Origin: Acholeplasmatales bacterium
Lineage (GTDB): Bacteria > Bacillota_I > Bacilli_A > Acholeplasmatales > Anaeroplasmataceae
Assembly: GCA_017388605.1 (NCBI GenBank)
Contig: JAFPIE010000134.1
Span: forward strand, 1 to 9,740
DNA length: 9,740 bases
Reading direction: 5' to 3'
How positions within the stretch are numbered: position 1 is the stretch's first letter; each line of letters opens with the position of its first letter. The notes beneath the pieces were generated by a model. That model saw only the letters and a program-made list of their open reading frames with translations, had not been told where the DNA came from and made no database searches. The position numbers and the translations under genes are program-made. Below, piece by piece: positions 1 to 6,352 of this stretch.

Positions 1-163
1 CTGCATCACGAAGCCATTCATTCGCAAGTACAATACAGATGATACCTAAAATCACTCCCACAATACCTTCGATGATATTTCTAACTTTATCATAATCACT
101 AAAGATTCCAACAAAGAATAGAATTATACCACCAATTTTTTCTAATATTCCATGGGCTCTCAT
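1..163 (-). CDS. Small hydrophobic membrane protein, N-terminal part (cut by window start)
   Basis: The reading frame opens at ATG 163 and runs off the window after 54 codons, so only the N-terminus is seen. The start is supported by AGAGGAG about 9 bases upstream. The protein begins MRAHGILEKIGGIILFFVGI. Residues about 11-21 and 31-48 (IEGIVGVILGIICIVLAN) are hydrophobic and probably form two membrane helices separated by a short charged stretch (SDYDKVR). There is no clear cleavable signal peptide. The frame ends NEWLRDA at the edge and its true length is unknown. It has its own consensus promoter, with a palindrome at the likely transcription start, so it is probably a separately controlled unit. 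I do not recognise a family and assign no function. Confidence 0.7.
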   Translation of the reverse strand, partial: MRAHGILEKIGGIILFFVGIFSDYDKVRNIIEGIVGVILGIICIVLANEWLRDA

Positions 164-191
164 TTTAAAATCTCTCCTCTATTTTTATTAT

Positions 192-207
192 TTGCAATAA
201 ATTGCAA
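192..207. promoter_or_regulatory. Palindrome at the transcription start, candidate operator
   Basis: TTGCAATAAATTGCAA is a perfect inverted repeat (7-base arms, 2-base centre). It begins 4 bases downstream of the perfect -10 box and covers the expected transcription start. The position fits a repressor operator. The binding protein is unknown; the alternative is a chance AT-rich palindrome. Confidence 0.45.
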
Positions 208-211
208 TGTT

Positions 212-240
212 ATTATATATATGCATATCTGACTTGTCAA
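212..240 (-). promoter_or_regulatory. Consensus sigma-A promoter of the small membrane protein gene
   Basis: On the minus strand TTGACA (240-235) is followed after exactly 17 bases by TATAAT (217-212). Both hexamers are perfect. The expected transcription start is near 205, giving a leader of about 40 bases to the ATG at 163. Confidence 0.85.
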
Positions 241-271
241 TTAGAAAAAAACAGGGAACAATCCCTGTTTA
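241..271 (-). terminator. Rho-independent terminator of ssb
   Basis: The stem is ACAGGGA (251-257) with TCCCTGT (262-268), extendable by two A-T pairs into the ssb stop codon, with a 4-base loop. On the minus strand it is followed by a run of seven T. It directly abuts the promoter of the downstream small membrane protein gene. Confidence 0.85.
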
Positions 272-631
272 TTCCTCCTTAGATTTTGATGCTTCTGCAT
301 CAAATTCCTTGGTACCAGTTTCTCCTAAGAAGATGAGACGATCTGCATAAAGCTCGTTGGTAATGACACTTACATCATTTTTTGTTTCCTTCTTTGGACA
401 TATTCTACCCTTTACCGCAACTCGGGCCCCTTTTTTTAGGTAGTTTACGGCATGCTCAGCTAAATATTCCCAAACAGAAATGTTGATAAAGTCGGTATCG
501 TAGCCACCATCCATATTCTGGAATTCCCTTTTGACAGCTAGCCTTAGCTTAACCACCTTTTTGCCATCGGCAACCTCCTTTAGCTCGATGTCATTTACAA
601 CATAGCCTATCAGCATGAAATAATTGTACAA
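269..631 (-). CDS. ssb: Single-stranded DNA-binding protein, short form without acidic tip
   Basis: An OB-fold protein that coats single-stranded DNA in replication, repair or competence. Family features seen are LIGYVVNDIELK at the N-terminus, then KLRLAVKRE, DTDFINISVWEYLAEHAVNYLKKGARVAVKGRI and a final strand YADRLIFLGE, matching the usual order of SSB motifs. I chose the TTG at 631 (protein MYNYFMLIG...). The open frame extends to a TTG at 655, but AAGGAGG (650-644) lies inside that extension, 12 bases before 631, while the ATG at 616 is 27 bases from it. The result is 120 aa. The tail ends EFDAEASKSKEE: acidic, but without the DDDIPF-like tip through which housekeeping SSB recruits partner proteins, so this may be a secondary SSB like B. 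subtilis SsbB. It stands alone, not in an rpsF-ssb-rpsR operon. Confidence 0.88.
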   Translation of the reverse strand: MYNYFMLIGYVVNDIELKEVADGKKVVKLRLAVKREFQNMDGGYDTDFINISVWEYLAEHAVNYLKKGARVAVKGRICPKKETKNDVSVITNELYADRLIFLGETGTKEFDAEASKSKEE

Positions 632-665
632 CGACCTTGTTATCCTCCTTTCCAAATAGCAGCTT

Positions 666-674
666 TGTTATATC
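666..674 (-). promoter_or_regulatory. Possible extended -10 promoter of ssb
   Basis: On the minus strand TGATATAAC (674-666) fits the extended -10 pattern TGnTATAAT with one mismatch, about 35 bases before the TTG start. No good -35 box is seen. An imperfectly spaced inverted repeat, TTTCAT/ATGAAA at 678-696, lies just upstream. Confidence 0.35.
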
Positions 675-760
675 ATTTTTCATTTAAATCATGAAATTTC
701 AGATAATGAAATCCTATAGAATAAAGGAATTCTTTTTAGAAAAAAGGAAAGCGAATTGAA

Positions 761-802
761 TTATAAAAATAAAAAATCCTAGATTTTTACATAAATCCAG
801 GA
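761..802 (-). terminator. Terminator after the M16 peptidase pair
   Basis: Arms 777-786 and 793-802 form a 10-base stem with one G-U wobble on the minus strand and a 6-base loop. It is followed by TTTTTTATTTTTATAA. It starts 13 bases after the yfmH stop codon. Confidence 0.8.
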
Positions 803-814
803 AATTCTACTTTT

Positions 815-2068
815 TTAATTCTTGTTTTTTACATTCTTTGGTAATGCAATTAAATAGGTCATTAAGGAATTCTTAATATAGGGAATGAAATCTATAATAT
901 CCCTATCCTTTGTATTTAATAATGCATCCTTCTCACATTCATATCCTGTACCCTCTAAGGCTAAGGATAGAGTTTCATCTCCAACAAAGGAAATAGAATC
1001 TAAGGCCCTTATAAAATCACTTTTATAGGATTTTATCGTTCTACCTGAAATATCAGAATCATAATCCTTAATGCTTAGATTCTTTAATTTATCTAAGATT
1101 AAATCCTTTAAGGTGATGGGATTATTTGTATAAATATCAATAATGAAATAGGTACCATATTCAAAGGATGAAATAGAATATTCTATATCATCTAAAAGTA
1201 ATAAATTCTTCTTTTGAAGCATTTTATAGAAGGGTGCCTCAACGGAAAAGATAGAATCTAATAACGCAATCATTTTATTCGGAATTATAGGCATAGAATA
1301 ATTTAGGTTATCGATTCTTGCCATAATATGTAATTCAGGATATGGAATATCCTCATAGATGGTTATAGGTGATAGTGGTGCCTTAGATTCAATAAATGGA
1401 ATTCTTTTAATATCATTTTCTTTTATATGAATATTTTCCATAACGGAATCAATAGCTACCTTTACTTCCTCTATATCGATATCACCAACAATAGTTAGTA
1501 TAGAATTCTTTGGTGTATAGAAATCCTCAAAAGCAATTTCTAAATCCTTTAATTCCATATTTTCTATATCTTCCTTTGTACCAAGGATTTCTATAGAATA
1601 GGGATCATTAGGGTATAAAAGCTTTGAGCAAGCCTCACGAATTCTTTTGTCGACTTGGTCGTTTGCCTCCTCTAGTTCAGATAATATAATTGGCTTTTCC
1701 TTTTCTATATTTTCTTTAGTAAAGCCTTTAGAAAAAACCATTTGAATCAATAGCTTCAGTGGTGGAATTAAATCATCATTCGTCCCAAAATAATAAATGG
1801 TTTGTTCTAAGCCTGTATAGGCATTGGCTTCTGCATTAAATTTGTCAAAATCAATTAAGGCATCATGGCCATCAAAAATAAATGCCTTATGCTCTAAAAA
1901 GTGTGCAATGCCACTTTTGGATTCATAGAATTCACCATTTCTATAATATTTTTTATGGCTACTACCATAATGAAGTCCAAGTCCCACATATTTGGATTGG
2001 AAGCCTTCTCTTTTTACAAAGATACATCTTAAGCCACCTTTTGCTTCATAATAGGTTGTATCACTCAT
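815..2068 (-). CDS. yfmH: M16-family zinc metalloprotease (YfmH/YmfH-like, catalytic subunit)
   Basis: A pitrilysin/insulinase-type (M16) peptidase of 417 aa. The inverted zinc motif HFLEH is at residues 56-60 (zinc ligands H56 and H60, catalytic E59). The probable third ligand is E131 in PIILSELEEAND, and the FNAEANAYTGLEQTIYYF stretch typical of the active N-terminal half follows the zinc motif. The C-terminal half resembles the second M16 domain. No signal peptide, so it is probably cytoplasmic. ATG 2068 lies 8 bases after GGAGG and overlaps the end of the upstream yfmF-like gene by 8 bases, which suggests translational coupling and a heterodimer of one active and one inactive subunit. Some databases link this pair to EF-P 5-aminopentanol modification (recalled, not shown here). 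B. subtilis literature spells the gene ymfH. Confidence 0.88.
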   Translation of the reverse strand: MSDTTYYEAKGGLRCIFVKREGFQSKYVGLGLHYGSSHKKYYRNGEFYESKSGIAHFLEHKAFIFDGHDALIDFDKFNAEANAYTGLEQTIYYFGTNDDLIPPLKLLIQMVFSKGFTKENIEKEKPIILSELEEANDQVDKRIREACSKLLYPNDPYSIEILGTKEDIENMELKDLEIAFEDFYTPKNSILTIVGDIDIEEVKVAIDSVMENIHIKENDIKRIPFIESKAPLSPITIYEDIPYPELHIMARIDNLNYSMPIIPNKMIALLDSIFSVEAPFYKMLQKKNLLLLDDIEYSISSFEYGTYFIIDIYTNNPITLKDLILDKLKNLSIKDYDSDISGRTIKSYKSDFIRALDSISFVGDETLSLALEGTGYECEKDALLNTKDRDIIDFIPYIKNSLMTYLIALPKNVKNKN

Positions 2069-3266
2069 CTATATCACCTCCAAAGGCAAAGGTAACCTTC
2101 CTTACAAAACTTAAATGCTTAAATGCTTCTTCTATATCCTTAAGTGTTACTTGATTTATCTTTTCTACATAATTTTTTGCATCAAAAATATTTGGAAAGA
2201 AATCTCTACATAATAAATCCTGTATATAGCTTTCTTGATAATCATAGCTTGCCTTATGAGTTAGGGTAATCATTCTTTTAATTTGAGCTAGATTGATATA
2301 CTGAATTCCATCATGAATACATTCTTCTATTTTATCTAAAACAAGATTTAAATCCTTCTTTTTTATTTCAAGGTTTACCATAAGAATACCAGATGCACCA
2401 TAAAGCTCACTGGTTATGCTATAGCATAATCCATATTCTTCTCTTATTTTTTGAAATAAAAAAGAGTAATTCGATGCCCCTAAGAAATAATTTAAGATTA
2501 CAAATGGATAGATTCTATCATCTCCTGAAAATATTTCTATATCATATATAATTCTTAAATACATTTGATTGGATTTATAGGGCATAATATATAAATCCTT
2601 ATCTAGGTTTGCTCTATCTATAAAATTATGATCAAGCTTGGCTTCTATTTTTGGATTATCCTTAAAAGGATAATTCTTATCAAAATCACCTAAGAAATAA
2701 TATACATTTTGATCCTTCATCACCTTTTTATAATAATCATATAAATCTGTTACAGTAATCTTATTTAATACCTCTAAATCACCCATAGGCTTAAAGTCTC
2801 TTAATGTATTTAAAAAGAAGGTATGGAAGGCAAAATTGGATGCTTTAAGTTCTAAATATTTATCCATTTTTAATATCGTAGCCTTAAGATGCTTCTTCGC
2901 CTTATTAAAGGTTTTCTTATCAAAGGAATTATCTACAATTAGTGGTGTAGATAAATCCATAAATAAATTATAAATCTTATCCATTGTATAGGAATCATCT
3001 TGAATATATTTGGGGTCAATGGCATTTCCTTTAAAGCAAATCATAAAATAGCTTCCATGCATATCTCCTCGAACCTCGAATTTAAAGTCATATAGATCCT
3101 CACATACTTTTACGATATCCTCTTCTGTTTTATATTTATTTGAGGATAATCTCAAATAAGAAATTAAAAGACTTCTTATCGTTACTTCCATTGGATTTAT
3201 TTTAGATACGATATATCTTGAAAAAGTAATTGTATGGAATTTATTTATATCGATACTATTATTCAA
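2061..3266 (-). CDS. yfmF: M16-family protein lacking the zinc motif (YfmF/YmfF-like)
   Basis: An M16-fold protein of 401 aa and partner of the downstream yfmH-like gene. The N-terminal region has no HxxEH, so it should not be catalytic. The second half keeps the conserved stretch FLFQKIREEYGLCYSI (R-E-x-x-G-L-x-Y), the arginine/tyrosine motif typical of M16 C-terminal domains. Inactive subunits of this sort normally complete the substrate chamber of the active partner. I chose TTG 3266 (protein MNNSIDINKF...). An AAAGGAGGTGAT site ends a few bases before it, whereas the longer open frame to a TTG at 3296 would place that site inside the gene. It overlaps yfmH by 8 bases. Base composition is AT-rich and matches yfmH. 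Confidence 0.85.
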   Translation of the reverse strand: MNNSIDINKFHTITFSRYIVSKINPMEVTIRSLLISYLRLSSNKYKTEEDIVKVCEDLYDFKFEVRGDMHGSYFMICFKGNAIDPKYIQDDSYTMDKIYNLFMDLSTPLIVDNSFDKKTFNKAKKHLKATILKMDKYLELKASNFAFHTFFLNTLRDFKPMGDLEVLNKITVTDLYDYYKKVMKDQNVYYFLGDFDKNYPFKDNPKIEAKLDHNFIDRANLDKDLYIMPYKSNQMYLRIIYDIEIFSGDDRIYPFVILNYFLGASNYSFLFQKIREEYGLCYSITSELYGASGILMVNLEIKKKDLNLVLDKIEECIHDGIQYINLAQIKRMITLTHKASYDYQESYIQDLLCRDFFPNIFDAKNYVEKINQVTLKDIEEAFKHLSFVRKVTFAFGGDIDE

Positions 3267-3285
3267 AAGAATCACCTCCTTTAAT

Positions 3286-3342
3286 TTTTTCAACAAAAAT
3301 GCTACAAAATATAGTCTATGTGTTTCTTTATTTGTTGAAAAA
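3286..3342. repeat. 12-bp perfect inverted repeat between yfmF and tetR
   Basis: TTTTTCAACAAA (3286-3297) and TTTGTTGAAAAA (3331-3342) are exact reverse complements separated by 33 bases. The right arm covers the -35 box of the tetR promoter; the left arm lies just upstream of the yfmF ribosome binding site. They could be paired half-operators for a regulator acting in both directions, or a hairpin in the yfmF leader. Confidence 0.55.
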
Positions 3343-3363
3343 TAAAAAAACCTATAGTATAAT
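3335..3363 (+). promoter_or_regulatory. Sigma-A promoter of the tetR-family gene
   Basis: TTGAAA (3335-3340), a 17-base spacer and a perfect TATAAT (3358-3363). The expected start is near 3370, about 35 bases before the ATG at 3405. The -10 lies inside the 10-base palindrome TATAATTATA (3358-3367), which is flanked by direct TATAGTA copies at 3353-3359 and 3364-3370. This suits autorepression. Confidence 0.75.
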
Positions 3364-3367
3364 TATA
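3356..3367 (-). promoter_or_regulatory. Possible -10 region of the yfmFH promoter
   Basis: On the minus strand both TATAAT (3367-3362) and TATACT (3361-3356) are present, but neither has a recognisable -35 box at 16-18 bases. If used, the transcript would have a leader of roughly 90 bases containing the long inverted repeat 3286-3342. A weaker alternative is TATATT at 3313-3308. Confidence 0.3.
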
Positions 3368-3404
3368 GTACTTTTGACACATGAAAAAAAGAGGAGAGTA
3401 CATT

Positions 3405-3983
3405 ATGGACATTCGTGTTAGAAATACAATGACTTCGGTAAGAAAAGCCTTAGTTGATCTTATGGGAGAAGAAAAATTCGAAAATATTACAATCAGTATG
3501 CTATGTAAAAATGCGAATATTTCTAGAAAGACATTTTATATGCATTATGCATCCTTAGATGATGTAATTACAGATATCGGTATGGATATTTATAACCAAA
3601 TGAGCGATCGCTTTAAATCTAAGGGTGAGGATTATACAATGAATGATGTATTAGCTGATATCCATGAAATTATTTTAAGAAATATTGATATTTATTCTAA
3701 GATGGCAACATCAGAATCTCATCATGAATTTCATATCGCACTTGAGATTGCATTCCAAAAGATTGTTGCAGATGTATGTAGAAATACCTATGGTTTAACT
3801 AGCCATAATCTAGAATATTATTCTACCTTCTTCGCATCTGGTATTATTTCTGTATATGGTAGATGGTTTAGAGCCAATGATAAGCAGCCAACAGAAAAGC
3901 TATTCCAAATGCTTCAAAGCTGCTGCTTCCTAGGAGCTAATGGTATTATTGTTGAAGGTAAGGAAAGACAAAGTAAGAGGTAA
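3405..3983 (+). CDS. TetR/AcrR-family transcriptional regulator
   Basis: A one-domain-plus-core TetR-type DNA-binding protein of 192 aa, probably a cytoplasmic dimer whose C-terminal core senses a ligand. The N-terminal helix-turn-helix is clear: ITISMLCKNANISRKTFYMHYASLDDVI at about residues 28-55, with the TFYxHY recognition-helix signature. The C-terminal half (about 65-185) is helical and resembles the core found in many Firmicutes regulators; no ligand can be predicted. I chose ATG 3405 (MDIRVRNTM...) because AGAGGAGAG ends 6 bases before it, while the in-frame ATG at 3381 precedes that site. It is the only plus-strand gene and is divergent from the M16 pair, so it may regulate itself and perhaps those genes. 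It ends at a hairpin shared with the convergent deo operon. Confidence 0.88.
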   Translation: MDIRVRNTMTSVRKALVDLMGEEKFENITISMLCKNANISRKTFYMHYASLDDVITDIGMDIYNQMSDRFKSKGEDYTMNDVLADIHEIILRNIDIYSKMATSESHHEFHIALEIAFQKIVADVCRNTYGLTSHNLEYYSTFFASGIISVYGRWFRANDKQPTEKLFQMLQSCCFLGANGIIVEGKERQSKR

Positions 3984-3987
3984 AAGA

Positions 3988-4018
3988 AAAGAACCCGAAA
4001 CGGGTTCTTTATTTTTTT
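3988..4018. terminator. Bidirectional terminator between tetR and deoD
   Basis: A perfect 10-base stem, AAAGAACCCG (3988-3997) with CGGGTTCTTT (4001-4010), has a three-base AAA loop. On the plus strand it is followed by ATTTTTTT. On the minus strand it is followed by TTTTCTTTTA. It begins 4 bases after the tetR stop, and its T-run overlaps the deoD stop codon, so it serves both convergent genes. Confidence 0.9.
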
Positions 4019-4736
4019 ACTTTCCTGCAAGCTCTAGAGCAATCTTCATCATATTGTGGAAGGATGTTTGACGCTCCTCTGCAGTGGTAATTTCACTTGC
4101 AACAAAGGAATCTGAAATTGTAAGTAAGCATGCAGCCTTCTTTCCTAATGCTTTAGCATTAGCGAATAGAGCGAAGGACTCCATTTCAACACACATACAA
4201 TTATATTTTGTTCTCATTTCCTTCCAATGCTCCTTGTTCTCACCATAGAAAACATCAGAGGAATGAATGCAAGCCTCTGTTAGAGGGATGCCTAGCTTTT
4301 CTGCAGCCTTAGAAAGCTTTGTATTTAAAGCCTTAGATGGCTTCATTGTATGAGCTCTATAGCCAAAGGCTACCTTTGCATAATTTGATTCAGATACTGC
4401 AGCTGAAACTAAAACAGTATCAAAAATTCTTAAAGATTCATCATAAGAACCAGCAGAGCCAATTCTTATAATATTTTCAACTCCATAGAAATTATATAAT
4501 TCATAGGAATAAATACCAATCGATGGCATACCCATACCAGAGCCCATAACAGAAATTCTCTTTCCATTATAATATCCTGTAAATCCTAAAATATTTCTAG
4601 TAGAGGTAAAGCAGATTACATCTGTAAGATAAGTATCTGCAATAAATTTTGCACGAAGTGGATCACCAGGCATTAAAACTGTCTTAGCGATTAATGATGC
4701 ATCACTACATGCAATATGAGGTGTAGGAATTGCCAT
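4017..4736 (-). CDS. deoD: Purine-nucleoside phosphorylase, DeoD type
   Basis: Catalyses phosphorolysis of purine (deoxy)ribonucleosides to free base and (deoxy)ribose-1-phosphate; cytoplasmic, hexameric in this family. At 239 aa it has the usual length. Motifs in order: TPHI with H7, the phosphate-binding MPGDPLRAKFIA (G24, R28), R47 in STRNILGFTG, GSGMGMPSIGIYSYEL, RIGSAG with R91, the substrate-binding VEMESFALF (E184, E186) and the catalytic acid D209 in TISDS, with R222 downstream. These match the key residues of E. coli DeoD. AAGGAGG lies 7 bases upstream of the ATG, inside the end of deoC, and start and stop share a base (TAATG), so translation is probably coupled. It is the last gene of the operon and ends at a strong hairpin. 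Confidence 0.96.
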   Translation of the reverse strand: MAIPTPHIACSDASLIAKTVLMPGDPLRAKFIADTYLTDVICFTSTRNILGFTGYYNGKRISVMGSGMGMPSIGIYSYELYNFYGVENIIRIGSAGSYDESLRIFDTVLVSAAVSESNYAKVAFGYRAHTMKPSKALNTKLSKAAEKLGIPLTEACIHSSDVFYGENKEHWKEMRTKYNCMCVEMESFALFANAKALGKKAACLLTISDSFVASEITTAEERQTSFHNMMKIALELAGK

Positions 4737-5395
4737 TACTTCTCCTCCTTAGCATATTCTTCCATAATCTTCATACCAGCACTACAGCCAATTCTTGTAG
4801 CACCAGCAGCAATCATTGCTTCAAATTGAGCCTTATCACGGATTCCACCAGAAGCCTTAACCTCTGCATTTTCTCCAACAGCCTTCTTCATTAAAGCAAC
4901 GTCACTTGCAGTAGCTCCACCTGTACCAAAGCCAGTAGATGTCTTAACGAAATCAGCACCAGCCTCAACTGCAAGCTCGCATACCTTTACCTTTTCTTCA
5001 TCAGTTAAATAGCAGGTTTCAATAATTACCTTTACTAAAACACCATTTGCAGCCTTAACTACAGCTACAATATCCTTAAGTACAGTATCCCAATCGTGAG
5101 CCTTAGCTGCACCAACATTAATTACCATATCTACCTCATCTGCGCCTTCAGCAATAGCCTGAGTAACCTCAAATGCCTTAACACTAGATGCATTTGCACC
5201 TAAAGGGAAGCCAATAACTGTACATACAGCAACATCACTTCCAAGTAATAATTCATGTGCTAGCTGTACATTGACAGGGTTAACACAAACAGATGCGAAA
5301 TGACAAGCATTTGCCTCTGCACATAGCTGCTCAATATCCTTAGGTGTAGCAGTAGCCTTTAATAAAGTATGATCAATATATTTCTCTACATTCAT
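4736..5395 (-). CDS. deoC: Deoxyribose-phosphate aldolase
   Basis: Class I aldolase that splits 2-deoxyribose-5-phosphate into acetaldehyde and glyceraldehyde-3-phosphate in deoxynucleoside catabolism; cytoplasmic TIM barrel. At 219 aa it is the typical short bacterial form. It starts [12 protein letters not shown]. Visible features are [17 protein letters not shown], the proton-relay region [12 protein letters not shown] with D89, the Schiff-base lysine K151 in [15 protein letters not shown], and K180 in EVKASGGIR, followed by the phosphate-binding [17 protein letters not shown] lies 7 bases before the ATG and overlaps the stop of the upstream gene, which ends only 12 bases away. It shares one base with deoD, whose product deoxyribose-1-phosphate needs a phosphopentomutase (absent here) to become the substrate of this enzyme. 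Confidence 0.96.
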   Translation of the reverse strand: MNVEKYIDHTLLKATATPKDIEQLCAEANACHFASVCVNPVNVQLAHELLLGSDVAVCTVIGFPLGANASSVKAFEVTQAIAEGADEVDMVINVGAAKAHDWDTVLKDIVAVVKAANGVLVKVIIETCYLTDEEKVKVCELAVEAGADFVKTSTGFGTGGATASDVALMKKAVGENAEVKASGGIRDKAQFEAMIAAGATRIGCSAGMKIMEEYAKEEK

Positions 5396-5407
5396 GAGAG
5401 AACCCTC

Positions 5408-6274
5408 CTAAACATCTAAAATTTTATCTAAGGATAGGATTTCAACATCCACATTTAATGGAGCGAATCTTTCCTTAAGTAAAATCTTTTTTAATTTCTT
5501 TGTATTTTTTGCATCACAGATTTTAATTACACCATATCCATCAATTGGTCGGAATAGCTTTTCTGCCTTAGATAAGACCTCAGCCATATTGATATGCTTT
5601 GAAATCTTACCATCATCGTAAATCAAAATGTCTACGGCAGGTGGCAGTAAGAATGCACTATCCCCATCCCATTGAATAGCGACAAAGGCACTTCTTGATT
5701 TGGCTGTATGCAAGAAAATGTAATCGGAAACCTGTATTTTTTCTTCCGAATATGTAATTTCAAGTCTTTTTCTCTTTTGTAAGTAGCCATATACAGCAGA
5801 GATAGACTGTGAATCAAGTCTGTTGAAGCCTGCAACCTGTTCTGGAAACTTTGCTGCGAATGCCTTCTTCCATGCATCAAAGGTACGAATAATTTCTGCA
5901 CGGCGGAATAGCCTTACTTCACCTTCAAATGGTTCACAATATACATAAAAGCGGAATTTTCTTACAATTTCTTCGATGATATCTAATATCATTTCAACCG
6001 CATAATTCGATAATAGGATATCAAAGGAAATGAAGAAATTAACATCGAAAAATTTCGGTGGTAATAGCTCAAGATGAGGGACAACGGACTTCGATGCCAT
6101 AATAAAGTTCGCCTCAAAATTCAAAACATTATGATGGTAGGTATATACCTTATCCCCATAGATTTGTCTTGAATCTGGTGGAGTAATATTCGGGTTTGAA
6201 GTTAAAAGTGTTATCAACTCCGGTTTATCATATGTTCTACTTTTTTCCTGTAGGAAAAATAAACGGAATTCCAT
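5408..6274 (-). CDS. Unrecognised 288-aa cytoplasmic protein, first gene of the deoC-deoD operon
   Basis: I do not recognise the family. The start is supported by AAGGTGGTGA before ATG 6274, and the gene ends 12 bases before deoC, so it is a genuine cistron of this operon. The protein begins MEFRLFFLQE without a signal peptide or membrane helix. It is rich in aromatic residues. Residues about 35-110 look alternately strand and helix, including an amphipathic helix at about 90-108 (YAVEMILDIIEEIVRKFRFY). Residues about 117-145 are basic (EVRLFRRAEIIRTFDAWKKAFAAKF). There is a likely strand-rich part at about 180-225 (YIFLHTAKSRSAFVAIQWDGD, then AVDILIYDDG), and the C-terminus is lysine-rich (NTKKLKKILLKERF). 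I see no HTH, nucleotide-binding loop or obvious metal site. A regulatory or accessory role in deoxynucleoside use is only suggested by position. Confidence 0.8.
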   Translation of the reverse strand: MEFRLFFLQEKSRTYDKPELITLLTSNPNITPPDSRQIYGDKVYTYHHNVLNFEANFIMASKSVVPHLELLPPKFFDVNFFISFDILLSNYAVEMILDIIEEIVRKFRFYVYCEPFEGEVRLFRRAEIIRTFDAWKKAFAAKFPEQVAGFNRLDSQSISAVYGYLQKRKRLEITYSEEKIQVSDYIFLHTAKSRSAFVAIQWDGDSAFLLPPAVDILIYDDGKISKHINMAEVLSKAEKLFRPIDGYGVIKICDAKNTKKLKKILLKERFAPLNVDVEILSLDKILDV

Positions 6275-6301
6275 TCAATCACCACCTTAATTTTCAAAAA
6301 G

Positions 6302-6320
6302 TAATACATTATATGTATTA
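6302..6320. promoter_or_regulatory. 19-bp palindrome over the deo operon -10 and start, candidate operator
   Basis: TAATACATTATATGTATTA has perfect 8-base arms around TAT. It covers part of the -10 box and the expected transcription start, exactly where a repressor would block the promoter. The binding protein is unknown; no deo repressor gene is in the window. Confidence 0.6.
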
Positions 6321-6345
6321 TATCATTCTTTCAAACTATTGTCAA
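6317..6345 (-). promoter_or_regulatory. Consensus sigma-A promoter of the orf-deoC-deoD operon
   Basis: On the minus strand TTGACA (6345-6340), a 17-base spacer and TATAAT (6322-6317), both perfect. The expected start is near 6310, about 36 bases before the ATG at 6274. The -35 box lies only 7 bases after the ileS stop codon. Confidence 0.88.
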
Positions 6346-6352
6346 AGCACGA

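Noticed and set aside
815..2060. Frequent recurrence of short ATAGAAT/GAATTC-like strings, considered as a repeat array
   Set aside because: Spacing is irregular and the strings fall in codons such as GAT-TCT-AT; they reflect AT-rich codon use, not an array.
1882..2154. 90-aa open frame on the plus strand across the yfmF/yfmH junction
   Set aside because: It is antisense to two well-supported genes, has no ribosome binding site of note, and its composition is that of a complement frame.
3230..3421. 63-aa open frame on the plus strand across the yfmF-tetR region
   Set aside because: It runs through the promoters and repeats of the divergent region and out of frame into tetR; no family resemblance.
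5632..5901. 89-aa open frame on the minus strand inside the 288-aa gene
   Set aside because: It is an alternative frame within a longer gene that has its own start signal and operon position.
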